Shown here one piece after another: positions 16,441-25,785 of a stretch of 25,790 bases of DNA; within the stretch, counting starts at the first letter, position 1; the number at the start of each line of letters is the position of its first letter. Made by a program: the position numbers and the translations under genes. Source of the stretch: Lingula anatina (taxonomy: Eukaryota; Brachiopoda; Lingulata; Lingulida; Lingulidae); NCBI RefSeq assembly GCF_001039355.2, contig NC_036679.1, forward strand, positions 1 through 25,790, written 5' to 3'. The notes under the pieces are model-generated. The model made no database searches. It saw nothing but the letters and a program-made list of their open reading frames with translations, and was not told the origin of the DNA.

Positions 16441-17169
16441 ATGAGAAAAATTGATTTTACAAATATGATTTATAGTGAAAAAAGTCACTCTTTATTTAGG
16501 GGATTTTTCCTTGATGGGTGGGTAAGATTTTTTCTAGCTTTTTTATTTATTTTTATTTGTATACCATTTTTAAAGCCTACAGGAATTTGGAGGTCGTGTC
16601 TCCAATCAAGATTCAAGTCTTTAAACCAATTCTTGATGGATCAGTCTTTGATATATGTACCTAAAGGAAGAAAGAGAGTAGGTCCATTCCTATCAGGTGT
16701 ATTTTTTTGTATACTTTTTATTAACTTAGTTAGTCTTACTCCTTTAGGTGTAGTTTATAGAGCTCATATTATGTTCACTCTCCCTTTGGCTGTTGTTTTA
16801 TGAGCAAGCCTAGTAGTTAAGGGCTTTTGAAATGGTCGGGTTTTTCTTTCTAGTGAGTTTTTATCATCTTCTATTCCGCGATTTTTAGCCATTCCGTTTG
16901 CATGTCTAGAGATCTTAGGTCATATCATTCGACCTCTTACTTTATCTGCACGGTTTAGGGTAAATGCTATAGCTGGTCATATTATATATAAAAGAGTATT
17001 AGCCTACTCAGCCAAGCTAGCTAAGGTTAGATTATTTAAGGGTGGCTTAGTCTTTATTTTGTCAATAGGATGTTTTGCTGCTGAGGTTTGTATTTGCTTT
17101 CTTCAAGCTTATGTATTCTTCATTTTGTTAAATGTTTACTATAACCAATATAGAAAGCCTAAATGCTAA
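16441..17169 (+). CDS. atp6: ATP synthase subunit 6
   Basis: Membrane subunit a of ATP synthase; forms the proton half-channels against the c-ring. ATG 16441 to TAA 17167-17169; 242 residues, a normal length. The key region LGHIIRPLTLSARFSVNAMAGHIM is split here by codons such as AGG=Ser; the essential Arg is Arg171. Several in-frame TGA codons are Trp. The start MRKIDF resembles that of ORF 4 (MKKIDF). A duplicated internal fragment lies at 13970. Confidence 0.97.
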
Positions 17170-17255
17170 TTTATTAAGCTAATACAGTTGAAAAAGGTTT
17201 AAATAACTACTTATTTCTGAAGACCTCTCTATAATGAATAATACTAAGTTTTTTT
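17170..17255 (+). other. Spacer atp6-trnI
   Basis: 86 bases. I tested for a tRNA around gctaatacagttgaaaaagg and found no cloverleaf. Confidence 0.5.
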
Positions 17256-17326
17256 GGTGCCATCTTCAACTGGTGGGGCCCCGCATTGATGCAGCGGGTG
17301 AGGTGGTTCGAGTCCATCTGGCGCCT
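17256..17326 (+). tRNA. trnI: tRNA-Ile (GAU)
   Basis: Acceptor ggtgcca/tggcgcc. Loop ttgatgc, anticodon GAT (17288-17290), on ccgca/agcgg with a mismatch at the loop. T stem ggtgg/ccatc with loop ttcgagt. Confidence 0.85.
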
Positions 17327-17330
17327 GAGA

Positions 17331-17397
17331 GGTCTGGTGGCAGATAATGCGGAGGATTGTAAACCCTTTTATGTGAGTTTCAATCTCACCCAGACCT
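17331..17397 (+). tRNA. trnY: tRNA-Tyr (GUA)
   Basis: Perfect acceptor ggtctgg/ccagacc. T stem gtgag/ctcac. Loop ttgtaaa, anticodon GTA (17359-17361), on gagga/ccctt with one mismatch. Confidence 0.87.
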
Positions 17398-18860
17398 AAA
17401 TGTCTGGCTCTTATGCTTGTTTTTTTTTCTCTTTTTCCTTTGCTGAACGCAATCCTGGTTCCTTTTATTTTCAACATAGGTATTTCCTGTAGCTATAGTT
17501 CATTTTTATTGTTAAAGTTTGGAATGTAATTTGTTTTTTAGCATGTATTTATTTCCTTACCTTGTGCATAATGGTTACCCAAGACCTTAAAAGAATCTAT
17601 TATTTCCCGAAATGGAGTGAGCTATTATGTACCTGCTGAGAGCGCATGACCTCTATGTTGCAAGATGGTGTCTAGAGTATGTGATAGTTGTTATATGCTA
17701 GTCGCGCTTTAGGATAGCTGGTTTTCTGAGAAACCCACCGGAGTGGGGCAGATACATTGGAAATAAACTTGTAAAGTTTATCTTTATGTATACTGTTAGC
17801 CGTAAGGGTAAGGCTTTTACGGTAATTTTGGTGGGAGATACCGCAAGGTTTATTAAGGAGTGTGGGTTTTTGGGAATCTTCAAGTAGAAGTGGAGTTCTG
17901 ACAAGATTAACTTATAAAATCCTGGAATCTGTCTGGTGTTTGAGCCTAAAATTTTATTTTTAAACTAAAGTTAACGTTTGTAAGTTTTATTACACTGGAT
18001 AAATGAGTATTTTGTACGTATTATTCTTGAATATAATTGTACTATGCGGTATTTTATACTTTGAATCGTATTATTTTATTTGAAGTACAGTCTAACTTTA
18101 TCCTAAGGAACTCGGCAAATTTGCCTCGCACCTGTTTATCAAAGACACCGCGGGTTGAATATTATAATTCGTTTTGTCTGCCCGGTGCCCTGCGGGGTAA
18201 ACGGCGGCTTTAATCGTCCTAAGGTATCGTAACTATGCCTCTTAATTGGAGGCCAGAGAATGGCTAGATGACGGGGCTACTGTCTCGGGATTAAAAATAA
18301 AATTTGAATTGTAGGTGAGCATGCCTTTATTTTTGCGCGGGACAAAAAGACCCTATGAAGTCTTTACTCTTGGTTTACTCACTTTCAACTATATACTGAT
18401 ATTTAAGTTGCCTTTAGGGTTCACATAAGAGTTCTGCTTGGGGAATGCAGTGATATATAAGAATCTCTTCCTGTCTTTGGGGCCTTCGTGTCCGATAACA
18501 GTTCAGCACATGAAACTTGTGTAAGCTAAAGAATTACTAGTCATATCAATGAGCCATAGTCTTTACTGATTATCTGACTAAAGGAGCAGGGTTACTCTAG
18601 GGATAACAGAGATCGTCGCATGGATAGGACACATTGAAGTGCGGGTAGATTACCTCGATGTTGGCTCAGGGAAACTGAACTGGTAGCAGGAGCTGTTCAA
18701 GTGGGACTGTTCGTCCTTTAATTCCCCACGTGAGCTGAGTTCAGACCGTTGAAAGGCAGGTTGGCTTCTATCTGCGAATTAGTCCCAGATTGTACGCAAG
18801 GACTTCCGGGGCGAAACCTATGTTTTTTAAGATCCTAGAATATATTCTAAGATTTTGTGG
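17398..18860 (+). rRNA. rrnL: Large subunit (16S) ribosomal RNA
   Basis: Core segments in order: gcacctgtttatcaaagaca (18128); taaacggcggctttaa followed by cctaaggta (18198-18227); gacaaaaagaccctatgaag (18342); the peptidyl-transferase ring, ctctagggataacagagatc and gattacctcgatgttggctc; and gttgaaaggcaggttggctt (18749). Limits are set by trnY and trnE; the true 5' end is not visible. The 5' third is poorly conserved. Confidence 0.93.
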
Positions 18861-18928
18861 GGGGAGTTGGTGAAAGAATCACGCCCGACTTTCAATCGGG
18901 AGTTGCTAAGTAATTTTGGTACTCTCTT
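18861..18928 (+). tRNA. trnE: tRNA-Glu (UUC)
   Basis: Perfect anticodon stem cccga/tcggg, loop ctttcaa, anticodon TTC. D stem gtga/tcac. Acceptor ggggagt/actctct. Confidence 0.88.
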
Positions 18929-18942
18929 AAAATTTATTTTGT

Positions 18943-19012
18943 GGGGGAGAAGCCAATGTTATGGCGTTCGGCTGTTAACCGAGAGTAAGCAGCTAATAAA
19001 CTGCCTTCCCTA
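18943..19012 (+). tRNA. trnN: tRNA-Asn (GUU), paralogue of trnK
   Basis: Acceptor gggggag/cttccct. D arm identical to that of trnK. Anticodon stem ttcgg/ccgag, loop ctgttaa, anticodon GTT. T stem gcag/ctgc. Differences from trnK in the stems are compensated on both sides. Confidence 0.9.
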
Positions 19013-19015
19013 AAA

Positions 19016-19621
19016 ATGCCAACTTCTCAGACTTCAGTTATGGTACCTGTTTTTACACTTGTTTTGGCAACCCTAATAGTTATTAGAATATTTTTAATAC
19101 TTATTTCTCCTACTCCAATGCAACTGTCTTGTTCACTTATTAGATTTTTTGTAACTAGCTCATGTTTAGTAGCCTTAATTGTTCACCCATGGGTAGGTGC
19201 AATTTTATTTTTAATTTATGGTGGTGTAATTTTAGTGGCTTTTGTTTATGTGCTTGCAATAGATCCGTCAGATGAAATGAAAATTAGGAAAATAGATTGA
19301 CACCTTTTAAAAGTTGTTCCTCTTATCCTGGCTGTAAGGGTAATTCCGTTATTTTTTGGTGGTTGAATGGGGGAAGCTACTGAGGAGGTGGTTTTCTTAT
19401 CAAGTCCTGATGGATATTTTCTCCCTCTATTTAATAAGTCAAATCGTGTTTTTATGGTTATCATTTTAGCAAGTTTAGCAGGAGTAATAGCAGGGGCCTT
19501 GAAATTAATCTCTCCTTTACAAGGAGCCTTACGTCCTATAACTAATGATGAATTAAAGGGAATAGGCTTAGCTGTTGACTCAAAAAACCCCAAAAAGGCT
19601 AAGATTTTCTGGAGCTTATAG
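19016..19621 (+). CDS. nad6: NADH dehydrogenase subunit 6
   Basis: Membrane subunit of complex I. ATG 19016 to TAG 19619-19621; 201 residues against about 165. The family core AILFLIYGGVILVAFVYVL is at residues 62-80. Five helices are likely. The C-terminus adds about 35 polar residues (LRPMTNDELKGMGLAVD...KKAKIFWSL). Lies between trnN (3 bases) and trnG (5 bases). Confidence 0.94.
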
Positions 19622-19626
19622 GAGCT

Positions 19627-19693
19627 GCCCCTCTAGTATAAAAAGTATTCTTATCTTCCAAATAGGAGGTCCGCCGTAATAGCGGGAGGGGTT
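19627..19693 (+). tRNA. trnG: tRNA-Gly (UCC), canonical
   Basis: Acceptor gcccctc/gaggggt. Anticodon stem cttat/atagg, loop cttccaa, which is the usual metazoan trnG loop. T stem ccgc/gcgg. It shares no obvious similarity with the nine Gly-type elements outside the anticodon. Confidence 0.87.
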
Positions 19694-19708
19694 ACTATTA
19701 TATTTTTT

Positions 19709-19773
19709 GTCGGGGTAGTTTAAAAAGAATGGTGAGTTGTGGCCTTGCAGGTAGGGTATTCCCCTTCCCGACT
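19709..19773 (+). tRNA. trnH: tRNA-His (GUG)
   Basis: Acceptor gtcgggg/tcccgac. Anticodon stem gtgag/cttgc with wobbles; loop ttgtggc, anticodon GTG. Short T arm. Confidence 0.82.
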
Positions 19774-19796
19774 AGGTTTTCCCTTGAGTTTTTGTA

Positions 19797-20732
19797 ATTA
19801 TTCTCTCACCAATTTATCTATATATATTTAGATTTCAAATTAATCTTTTAATTATTATTGCTTTCTATAGCCTATCAGAGCGTGCAATTTTGTCTCTTGT
19901 AGCTGGTCGCCAGTCACCTGGTGTGGTAGGGTTACGTGGAGTTCTTCAGCCAATAGCTGATGGAATAAAACTGTATATAAAGGATATAATTCGCCTTGCT
20001 CAGAGAAATCACTTGGCTTATGTGCTTTGTCCAAGGGCTAGGCTGGGATTATCTTTTGCAGCCTGGAGAGTTTTTCCTTTTTGGGGTACCTACTCTCTTG
20101 AAGTAAGTGCTCTTCTTTTCCTATGCTTTATCAGTCTGAGGGCTGTCCCTATTATAATTGCTGGGTGGGCCTCTAATAGGAAATATTCCTTAATAGCTAG
20201 GGTTCGTGCGTTAGCCCAAGCAATTTCTTATGAGGTTGTGTTAGGTCTCCTTTTAGTCTTTCCTCTTTTGTTTACCCATAGACTAGAGATGACAAGGGTC
20301 GCAGCCCCTACTCAAAGAATTTGGGTCGCACTTGCTTTTCCCCCCCTGTTTGGAATGTGGTTGGCATGTATTCTGGCTGAGACAAACCGGAGGCCCTTTG
20401 ATTTGGTGGAAGCTGAGTCTGAGCTAGTATCTGGGTACAATGTAGAATATAGTGGGTTACATTTTGCTTTATTCTTTATGTCTGAGTATTCAAATATATT
20501 ACTCTTTAGAGTTATTACTACTAGTTTATATTTAAATGATGGTTTTATGTTTACTAATCCACCGCTACAAGAAGCTTACTTTATGACTAAAGCTTTTTTT
20601 GTTAGAATTTTTATTCTTTTTTGTCGTGCTGTATTTCCTCGAATTCGGTTTGATCATTTAATAAAAATAATGTGACTTGGATCACTCCCTCTTACTTTAA
20701 GATTTTATATTTGGTATATCATTTGAATATAA
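19797..20732 (+). CDS. nad1: NADH dehydrogenase subunit 1
   Basis: Complex I subunit at the quinone chamber. Signatures: LSERAILSLVAGRQSPGVVG (cf. LERKxLGYxQxRxGPN), [36 protein letters not shown] with the conserved acidic loop, and FVSIFILFCRAVFPRIRFDHLM. TAA is at 20730-20732. The frame is open from 19776, right after trnH. ATT 19797 is preferred because it puts about 26 residues before LSER, as in the family, giving 311 residues. ATT 19800 is equally possible. Confidence 0.95.
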
Positions 20733-20758
20733 TTAAATAAGAGAATCTATCATAGTTT

Positions 20759-20813
20759 AGTGAATTTATCACTCAGGTATTTAAACCTGATTACAGGAGC
20801 ACTTATTTTCCTG
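20759..20813 (+). other. Three consecutive small hairpins between nad1 and nad3
   Basis: agtga-attta-tcact, caggt-atttaa-acctg and cagga...tcctg follow each other like the inner arms of a cloverleaf, but no acceptor stem pairs around them. Possibly a decayed tRNA or a processing signal. Confidence 0.35.
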
Positions 20814-20823
20814 AGCTCTGAAT

Positions 20824-21321
20824 ATGACTTCAGTAGTCTATGCTCCTTATTTACTTATCCCAACTATTCTTGTTTACTTTAGGTGTGTTCCACTCTGGCC
20901 AATTGTTGGAATATGGTTTTCTGGTTTTTATTTTGCATGTCTTTTTTACTGTTTAGTAAGATTTCTTTTAAGATCAGAGAATGGATTTACTGGGCAAATT
21001 AAAAATGAGAATCAATCTACACCCTACGAGTGTGGTTTTCGTCCTCTTACCCCTAATCGAACTCCATTTTCTATTCGTTTTTTTTTGATCAGAGTTTTAT
21101 TTGTAATTTTTGATGTTGAAGTAATTTTAATTACCAGACTTCCTATTATGAACTCAGCAGGTGTTTGGGCCGCTACATCACTTTCAGTTTTCATATTTAC
21201 CAGTTTCTTGTTCTTTTCTCTATTGTTTGAGGCCTTAAAGGGGGCTTTAGATTGGGCTCCTATTCTAAAAACAGAGGGTGAATGGTGGGAAGGAATTTGA
21301 CGTCGTAAACCTAAATCCTAG
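20824..21321 (+). CDS. nad3: NADH dehydrogenase subunit 3
   Basis: Complex I subunit with the mobile Cys loop. ATG 20824 to TAG 21319-21321; 165 residues against about 117. Core: STPYECGFRPLTPNRTPFSIRFFLI with the conserved Cys, and FDVEVILITSLP. About 20 residues are added at the N-terminus and about 20 at the C-terminus (ILKTEGEWWEGIWRRKPKS). The last residues lie beyond an in-frame TGA (Trp). Confidence 0.95.
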
Positions 21322-21333
21322 AGAGTCATTTTA

Positions 21334-21390
21334 GCAGGGGTAGGCAGTTGAGCCCCTAAGGTTGGTGAGTGGTCTAAGACCACCCCCTGC
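21334..21390 (+). tRNA. Truncated tRNA-like element without an anticodon arm
   Basis: Perfect acceptor gcagggg/cccctgc. D arm ggc-agttga-gcc. T arm gtggt-ctaag-accac joined directly to the acceptor. Only 14 bases lie where about 21 are needed for the anticodon arm. Likely a decayed tRNA or a structural processing mark between nad3 and trnW. Confidence 0.5.
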
Positions 21391-21395
21391 TAGGT

Positions 21396-21464
21396 GGGGT
21401 TATAGATTAATTAGATCATTAGTTTCCAAAACTTAAAGTGCGGGTAACACTCCCGCTGACCTCT
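21396..21464 (+). tRNA. tRNA-Trp with CCA anticodon (second trnW)
   Basis: Closely similar over its whole length to trnW(UCA) at 23305 (taattagatca, agtgcgggtaacact). Acceptor ggggtta/tgacctc. Perfect T stem gcggg/cccgc. The loop ttccaaa gives anticodon CCA instead of TCA, so it should read only UGG. Ends 1 base before nad5. Confidence 0.8.
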
Positions 21465-21465
21465 T

Positions 21466-23223
21466 TTGAAGATAATTCCTTTTTTTTTAGTAGTTTCCTT
21501 GGTCTCCCCCATTTTAGCAGTAAAATATGCCTTTAATCATCATAAAGACATTTTTTCATTCAACCTAGTAGATTTGGGTTCTTCAGTTCTGAGAATTGAT
21601 GTAATTTTTGATGGTTACAGAACAACTTTTGCCTCTTTGGTTTGTTTTATTGCACTTGGGGTTATCTTTTTCTCTTTAGATTACATGAAGGGGGAGAAGA
21701 ATCAGGTTCGATTTTATTTTTTATTTTTTTTTTTTATTTTTAGAATATTAACTCTTATTTTTATTCCCCATTTACCTGGCCTTTTTTTAGGTTGGGATTT
21801 GTTGGGTATGTCCTCATTTCTTTTAGTGAGTTTCTATAAATCCTCATCCGCTTCTAAAGGGGCTATGTTGACGGCTCTTACTAGTCGGATTGGGGATGCT
21901 TTCCTTTTAATCTTCTTAACTTTTTGTTCCTTAACCTACGGAAGTGTAGATCCTGCTTTTTTATCAGCTAAGAGTATTCCAGTTATTGTTGTTTTTTGTA
22001 TTATTTTAGCAGCTATAACTAAGAGGGCACAAACCCCATTTAGTGGCTGACTTCCAGCAGCTATAGCTGCACCCACACCTGTTTCTGCTCTTGTTCATTC
22101 ATCAACCTTAGTGACAGCTGGTGTATATATATTAATTCAAAATTTTAGAGTTGTATTACCAATTTGTTGATTATTATTAGGGATTGGTGGAATTACTATA
22201 GTGCTTCCCGGTCTAATAGCACTGTTTGAGACGGATCTTAAACGAGTTGTTGCTCTGTCAACTCTAAGTCAGCTTGGATTAATGTTTTTTTACCTAGGGG
22301 CTGGGTTTAAAGAGTTAGCTTTTGCACATATGGCATCACATGCTGTGGTGAAAGCTCTCCTGTTTGTTAGTGTTGGAATAGTAATTTATGCCAGATGTCA
22401 TTGCCAAGACATCAGTTTCTTAGGGGGTCGCCTAAACTCGATACCAATGGCTCAAGTGGGTTTCTTAGTAAGGTTACTGGGACTAGTCGGTTTTCCATTT
22501 GTAGGGTGTTATTATAGGAAGCATGCACTTATTAGGGGTCTTAGGAGGGGAGTATTTAGGGCTGGAGTACTTTTGGTTCTATATATTGGGTTTTTTTTTA
22601 CAGTAGCCTACAGGACTCGACTTCTTAGAGTAATAGTTTTACTCAGGTCTGCTAAGGCTACACACCCTACTGTAGAATATAAAAGGTTCAGATGATGAAG
22701 ATCATTATCTGTTTTTATGTTAATATTTGGCTTGGCTGTTCTCCCATTTATTATCTACCCGTTAAGCGGGGTGAACACTGGATTAGAGATTAAAGCTAGA
22801 AATAATTGCTCCTATAATATAACGAATTCTTGAATAGTATTTGGAGCATTTATTGGGTGGCTGGCCCCACGAATTTCACCCCATTCACCAGATTTATTTA
22901 TAAGAGGTTGAAATGATCTTGCTAAGGAAAAAATTGGTGATCATAGAAAAAATATCTCAGAGCGTTGTGATTCCGGGTGATGAGAGATATATAGTGTATT
23001 AGGGTTTTATAATGTCTTCTTAAAAGACTTATGGCAACTTGAAATTAAAGTCTATGAAAAATTTAAATCTAGTGTCTTAGAAAAAGATTCATCTTTTTAT
23101 CCTTGGATAGTATCTAAAATTGATAGGATAATTGAGAAATCTTGGGGTTTCTTTTATTTTATGGTTTGACTTTTATGTGTTGTAATGTGAGTTATATTTA
23201 TGATTTGATTATTTTCTCTATAG
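21466..23223 (+). CDS. nad5: NADH dehydrogenase subunit 5
   Basis: Distal proton-pumping subunit of complex I. TTG 21466 (first codon after trnW(CCA)) to TAG 23221-23223; 585 residues, a normal length. Signatures: [82 protein letters not shown] and [16 protein letters not shown]. Many in-frame TGA (Trp) codons occur in the second half. The C-terminal lateral helix region is long and charged ([16 protein letters not shown]), and a final helix follows. It abuts trnF exactly. Confidence 0.97.
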
Positions 23224-23288
23224 GTGGGGGTAGTTTATTTAGAATAGGGTATTGAAGCCACCCAGGTGGTTGTTACAACCTCTCCATA
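23224..23288 (+). tRNA. trnF: tRNA-Phe (GAA)
   Basis: Acceptor gtggggg/tctccat with wobbles. T stem ggttg/caacc. Loop ttgaagc, anticodon GAA, on gggta/caccc with a mismatch at the loop. Starts directly after the nad5 stop. Confidence 0.8.
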
Positions 23289-23304
23289 CATATCAGTAGT
23301 GAAA

Positions 23305-23373
23305 GGGATTGTAGTTTAATTAGATCACAGGTTTTCAAAACTTGGGGTGCGGGTAACACTTCCGCCAATCCCT
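23305..23373 (+). tRNA. trnW: tRNA-Trp (UCA)
   Basis: Perfect acceptor gggattg/caatccc. Anticodon stem caggt/acttg, loop tttcaaa, anticodon TCA, which reads both UGA and UGG. T stem gcggg/tccgc. Confidence 0.9.
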
Positions 23374-23433
23374 AAGTGGTAAAAACAATAGATTCACTAG
23401 GTTTAGCTCAATTAAGTTCTTTTTTTTCCTTTC

Positions 23434-24681
23434 TTATTGATTTTTTCTCTTATTGTTTATTTCTTATTTTTTTTTCTGTTGGGGATAGAATTTGTTTTAA
23501 TGTTTATTTACTTTTTATTTTACTCACTATCAATCTCCCTTTTAGCTTTAAGGTGTTTAGTTATCTCCTTAGCTATTCTAAGGGGTTTGGAAAAAGCATG
23601 CAATGAAATAACCTGAGCTTGTTCTTTCCTCATAGTAGCTCTTGCTTTATCTTTTTCTAGGCCCAATTTTCTTATTTTTTATTGCGGGTTTGAGCTTAGA
23701 ATAGTACCTATGGTTTATATCATCTTACGATGGGGAAGAGAAGCTGTCCGCCTAGTGGCGGGTGGTTATATAGTTGTTTATACTTTATTCTCTTCTATAC
23801 CTCTTTTATGGGCACTTGCTTGTTTAAGCCATAAAGCTGGAGATGTTTCAATAGTTTTATTTAATAAAACACCATTTAGAGGTATGATGGGTGGTCTTTG
23901 GTGAGTTTGTCTGATTTTAGCCTTTCTTGTTAAATCTCCTATTTATCCATTTCACCTTTGGCTCCCTAAAGCTCATGTGGAGGCCCCAACTTTTGGTTCA
24001 ATAATTCTGGCCGGAATTATACTTAAACTAGGGACTTATGGGTTATTTCGTGTTTTTCCTTTATATGGGAATGGGCACTGAATTATTAATTCTTTAGTAA
24101 TTAGTTTAGGTATTTGGGGCGCTATTTATAGCGGAATTATTTGTCTTCGGTTGGTAGATATAAAAGAGGTAATTGCCTATGCTTCTGTAGGACATATGGG
24201 CCTTGTAGTTTCTGGGATTTTTAGTTGAAATTCATGGGGGTTTCACGGTGCTTACATAATAATGTTAAGTCATGGGCTGATCTCATCCCTTCTATTTGCA
24301 CTTGTTGGGTTTATGTCCGATCTATCTGGATCACGTGGTTTTATCTTTAACCGTGGTTGGATAAATATTCGACCATTCTTATCAGTGTTTATATTTATGG
24401 GCTGTTCAGCTAACATAGGTGTTCCTCCATTTCCCAGGTTTATTGCCGAGCTTAGGTTAATAGGAGGTCTAGGGTCAATAAATTATATTAATTTTTTTTT
24501 AGTGGGTATTGCTTCTGTTTTAACCGGTGCATATAGGTTACGATTATATTTGTTAACTCAGCATGGAAGTTCCTCTAGGCATTTATTACCTATTAATAAA
24601 GTAAACAACGGGCCAGTGTTTCTAAGTATATTAATACATTGTGTGTTTATAGGATTACTAAACTTTGTTTGAATATTTTAG
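23434..24681 (+). CDS. nad4: NADH dehydrogenase subunit 4
   Basis: Proton-pumping subunit of complex I; TAG at 24679-24681. Signatures: [40 protein letters not shown] in the family's FE-SLIP...GWG-Q-ER-AG region, [43 protein letters not shown], and [13 protein letters not shown]. The frame opens after TAA 23413-23415 and has no ATG near its start; TTG 23434 or ATT 23437 are the likely starts. Another frame, from GTG 23376, is also open to about 23665 because the region is T-rich, but it lacks the family match, so I treat it as a shadow. If the true start were in that frame, a shift near 23600 would be needed. Confidence 0.93.
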
Positions 24682-24686
24682 TTACT

Positions 24687-24763
24687 TATCTGGTTTAATT
24701 ATATAAAAATTATTAGGTTTAAATCCTAAAATATCCCAAGCGAAAGTATTTGGGGCCAGTTTA
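24687..24763 (+). tRNA. Possible extra tRNA-Leu(UAA)-like element
   Basis: Perfect anticodon stem ttagg/cctaa, loop tttaaat, anticodon TAA. D stem taat/atta. T stem tccca/tgggg but with a 12-base loop. The acceptor tatctgg/ccagttt has only five pairs. Not similar to trnL2. May be a decayed tRNA marking the nad4-cox3 border. Confidence 0.4.
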
Positions 24764-24784
24764 TAGGTTAAGTATAAATTAAAT

Positions 24785-25705
24785 ATTAATAATAAGAAAG
24801 TTATTCCTCATCGATACCTGTGAGCTGATGTGGGGAGATCTCCTTGGCCAGCTTGCGTATCAATTATTACAATTAGATTATTTGTAAATATGGCTTTTGG
24901 TTTTAATCGATTAGTGAGAAAGACTGAGCTTTGGGGTGGAACCTTAGTTCTACTAATTTTATTAATACTGGTTTGTGGGGCCTGGTGAGAAAGACTAAGG
25001 TTGGAAACTTTAGTTGGAATAAACACAGCTCAAGAAGTTAATAATATAAAATTAGCTTTTGCTCTTTTTATTTGATCTGAAATTTTCTTTTTTATTGGTT
25101 TATTTTGAGCATTCTTCCATAGAGCTCTTGTACCGTCGGATGAGTTGGGTTGTATATGGCCACCTATTGTAGGTATTATACCAATAGATCCTTATGCTTT
25201 ACCTTTGTTGGGGGTTACAATTCTTGTTAGTTCAGGTTATAGAGCTAATTGGGCCGTAAAAACGGTTAAGGCTGGGTTCAATGACTGGCGGAGAATAGGT
25301 GTTACTGTAGGTTTGGGAATTTTATTTAGGTGTCTTCAACTTTATGAGTATAAGAGAGCTGGTTTCACAATACAGGATGGTATCTACGGTTCATGTTTTT
25401 ATTTAATTACCGGATTCCATGGACTTCATGTGTTGGCTGGTACTATGTTTAACATTTATTGTTTAAAAATAATGGTTTATGGGTCCTATAGGCCATCTCA
25501 TATAACATCTATTCAAATATCAGTTTGATATTGGCATTTTGTTGATATTGTCTGGGTTGCAGCCTACTTATTTATTTATATTTGGGGTAATTGGGGAATA
25601 TATGTTACTCCATATGCTGTTTGAATAAAAAAGATGGAAATCTTTGAACATAAGAATTGACCAGGAATTGTAGATATTCTTCGTTTCTTATTTACGATTT
25701 ATTAA
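24785..25705 (+). CDS. cox3: Cytochrome c oxidase subunit III
   Basis: Accessory core subunit of complex IV. TAA at 25703-25705. Signatures: SPWPACVSI, LAFALFIWSEIFFFIGLFWAFFHSAL with the conserved Glu, FYLITGFHGLHVLAGTMFN, and VWYWHFVDIVWVAAYL. There is no ATG near the start; the frame opens at 24767 and ATT 24785 is the first likely start, giving 306 residues against about 260. About 25 residues (MKKMEIFEHKNWPGI...) extend the C-terminus, and the N-terminus lacks the usual HPFHLV motif (PHRYLWADVGSSPWP instead). Confidence 0.95.
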
Positions 25706-25717
25706 AAAGAGGGTATT

Positions 25718-25785
25718 GGCCAAGTGGTGAAAATTATCATGTGTGTTTGCAAAACACGAGTTGCGTATTAAATTCGCCTTGGTCT
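25718..25785 (+). tRNA. trnC: tRNA-Cys (GCA)
   Basis: Acceptor ggccaag/cttggtc. Anticodon stem tgtgt/acacg, loop ttgcaaa, anticodon GCA. Only 5 bases remain before the window end; in a circle cox1 follows at once. Confidence 0.88.

Noticed and set aside
17170-17255. tRNA between atp6 and trnI
   Set aside because: gctaatacag looks like a D arm and cttatttctgaag could hold TTC, but no acceptor or T arm pairs. trnE is clearly at 18861.
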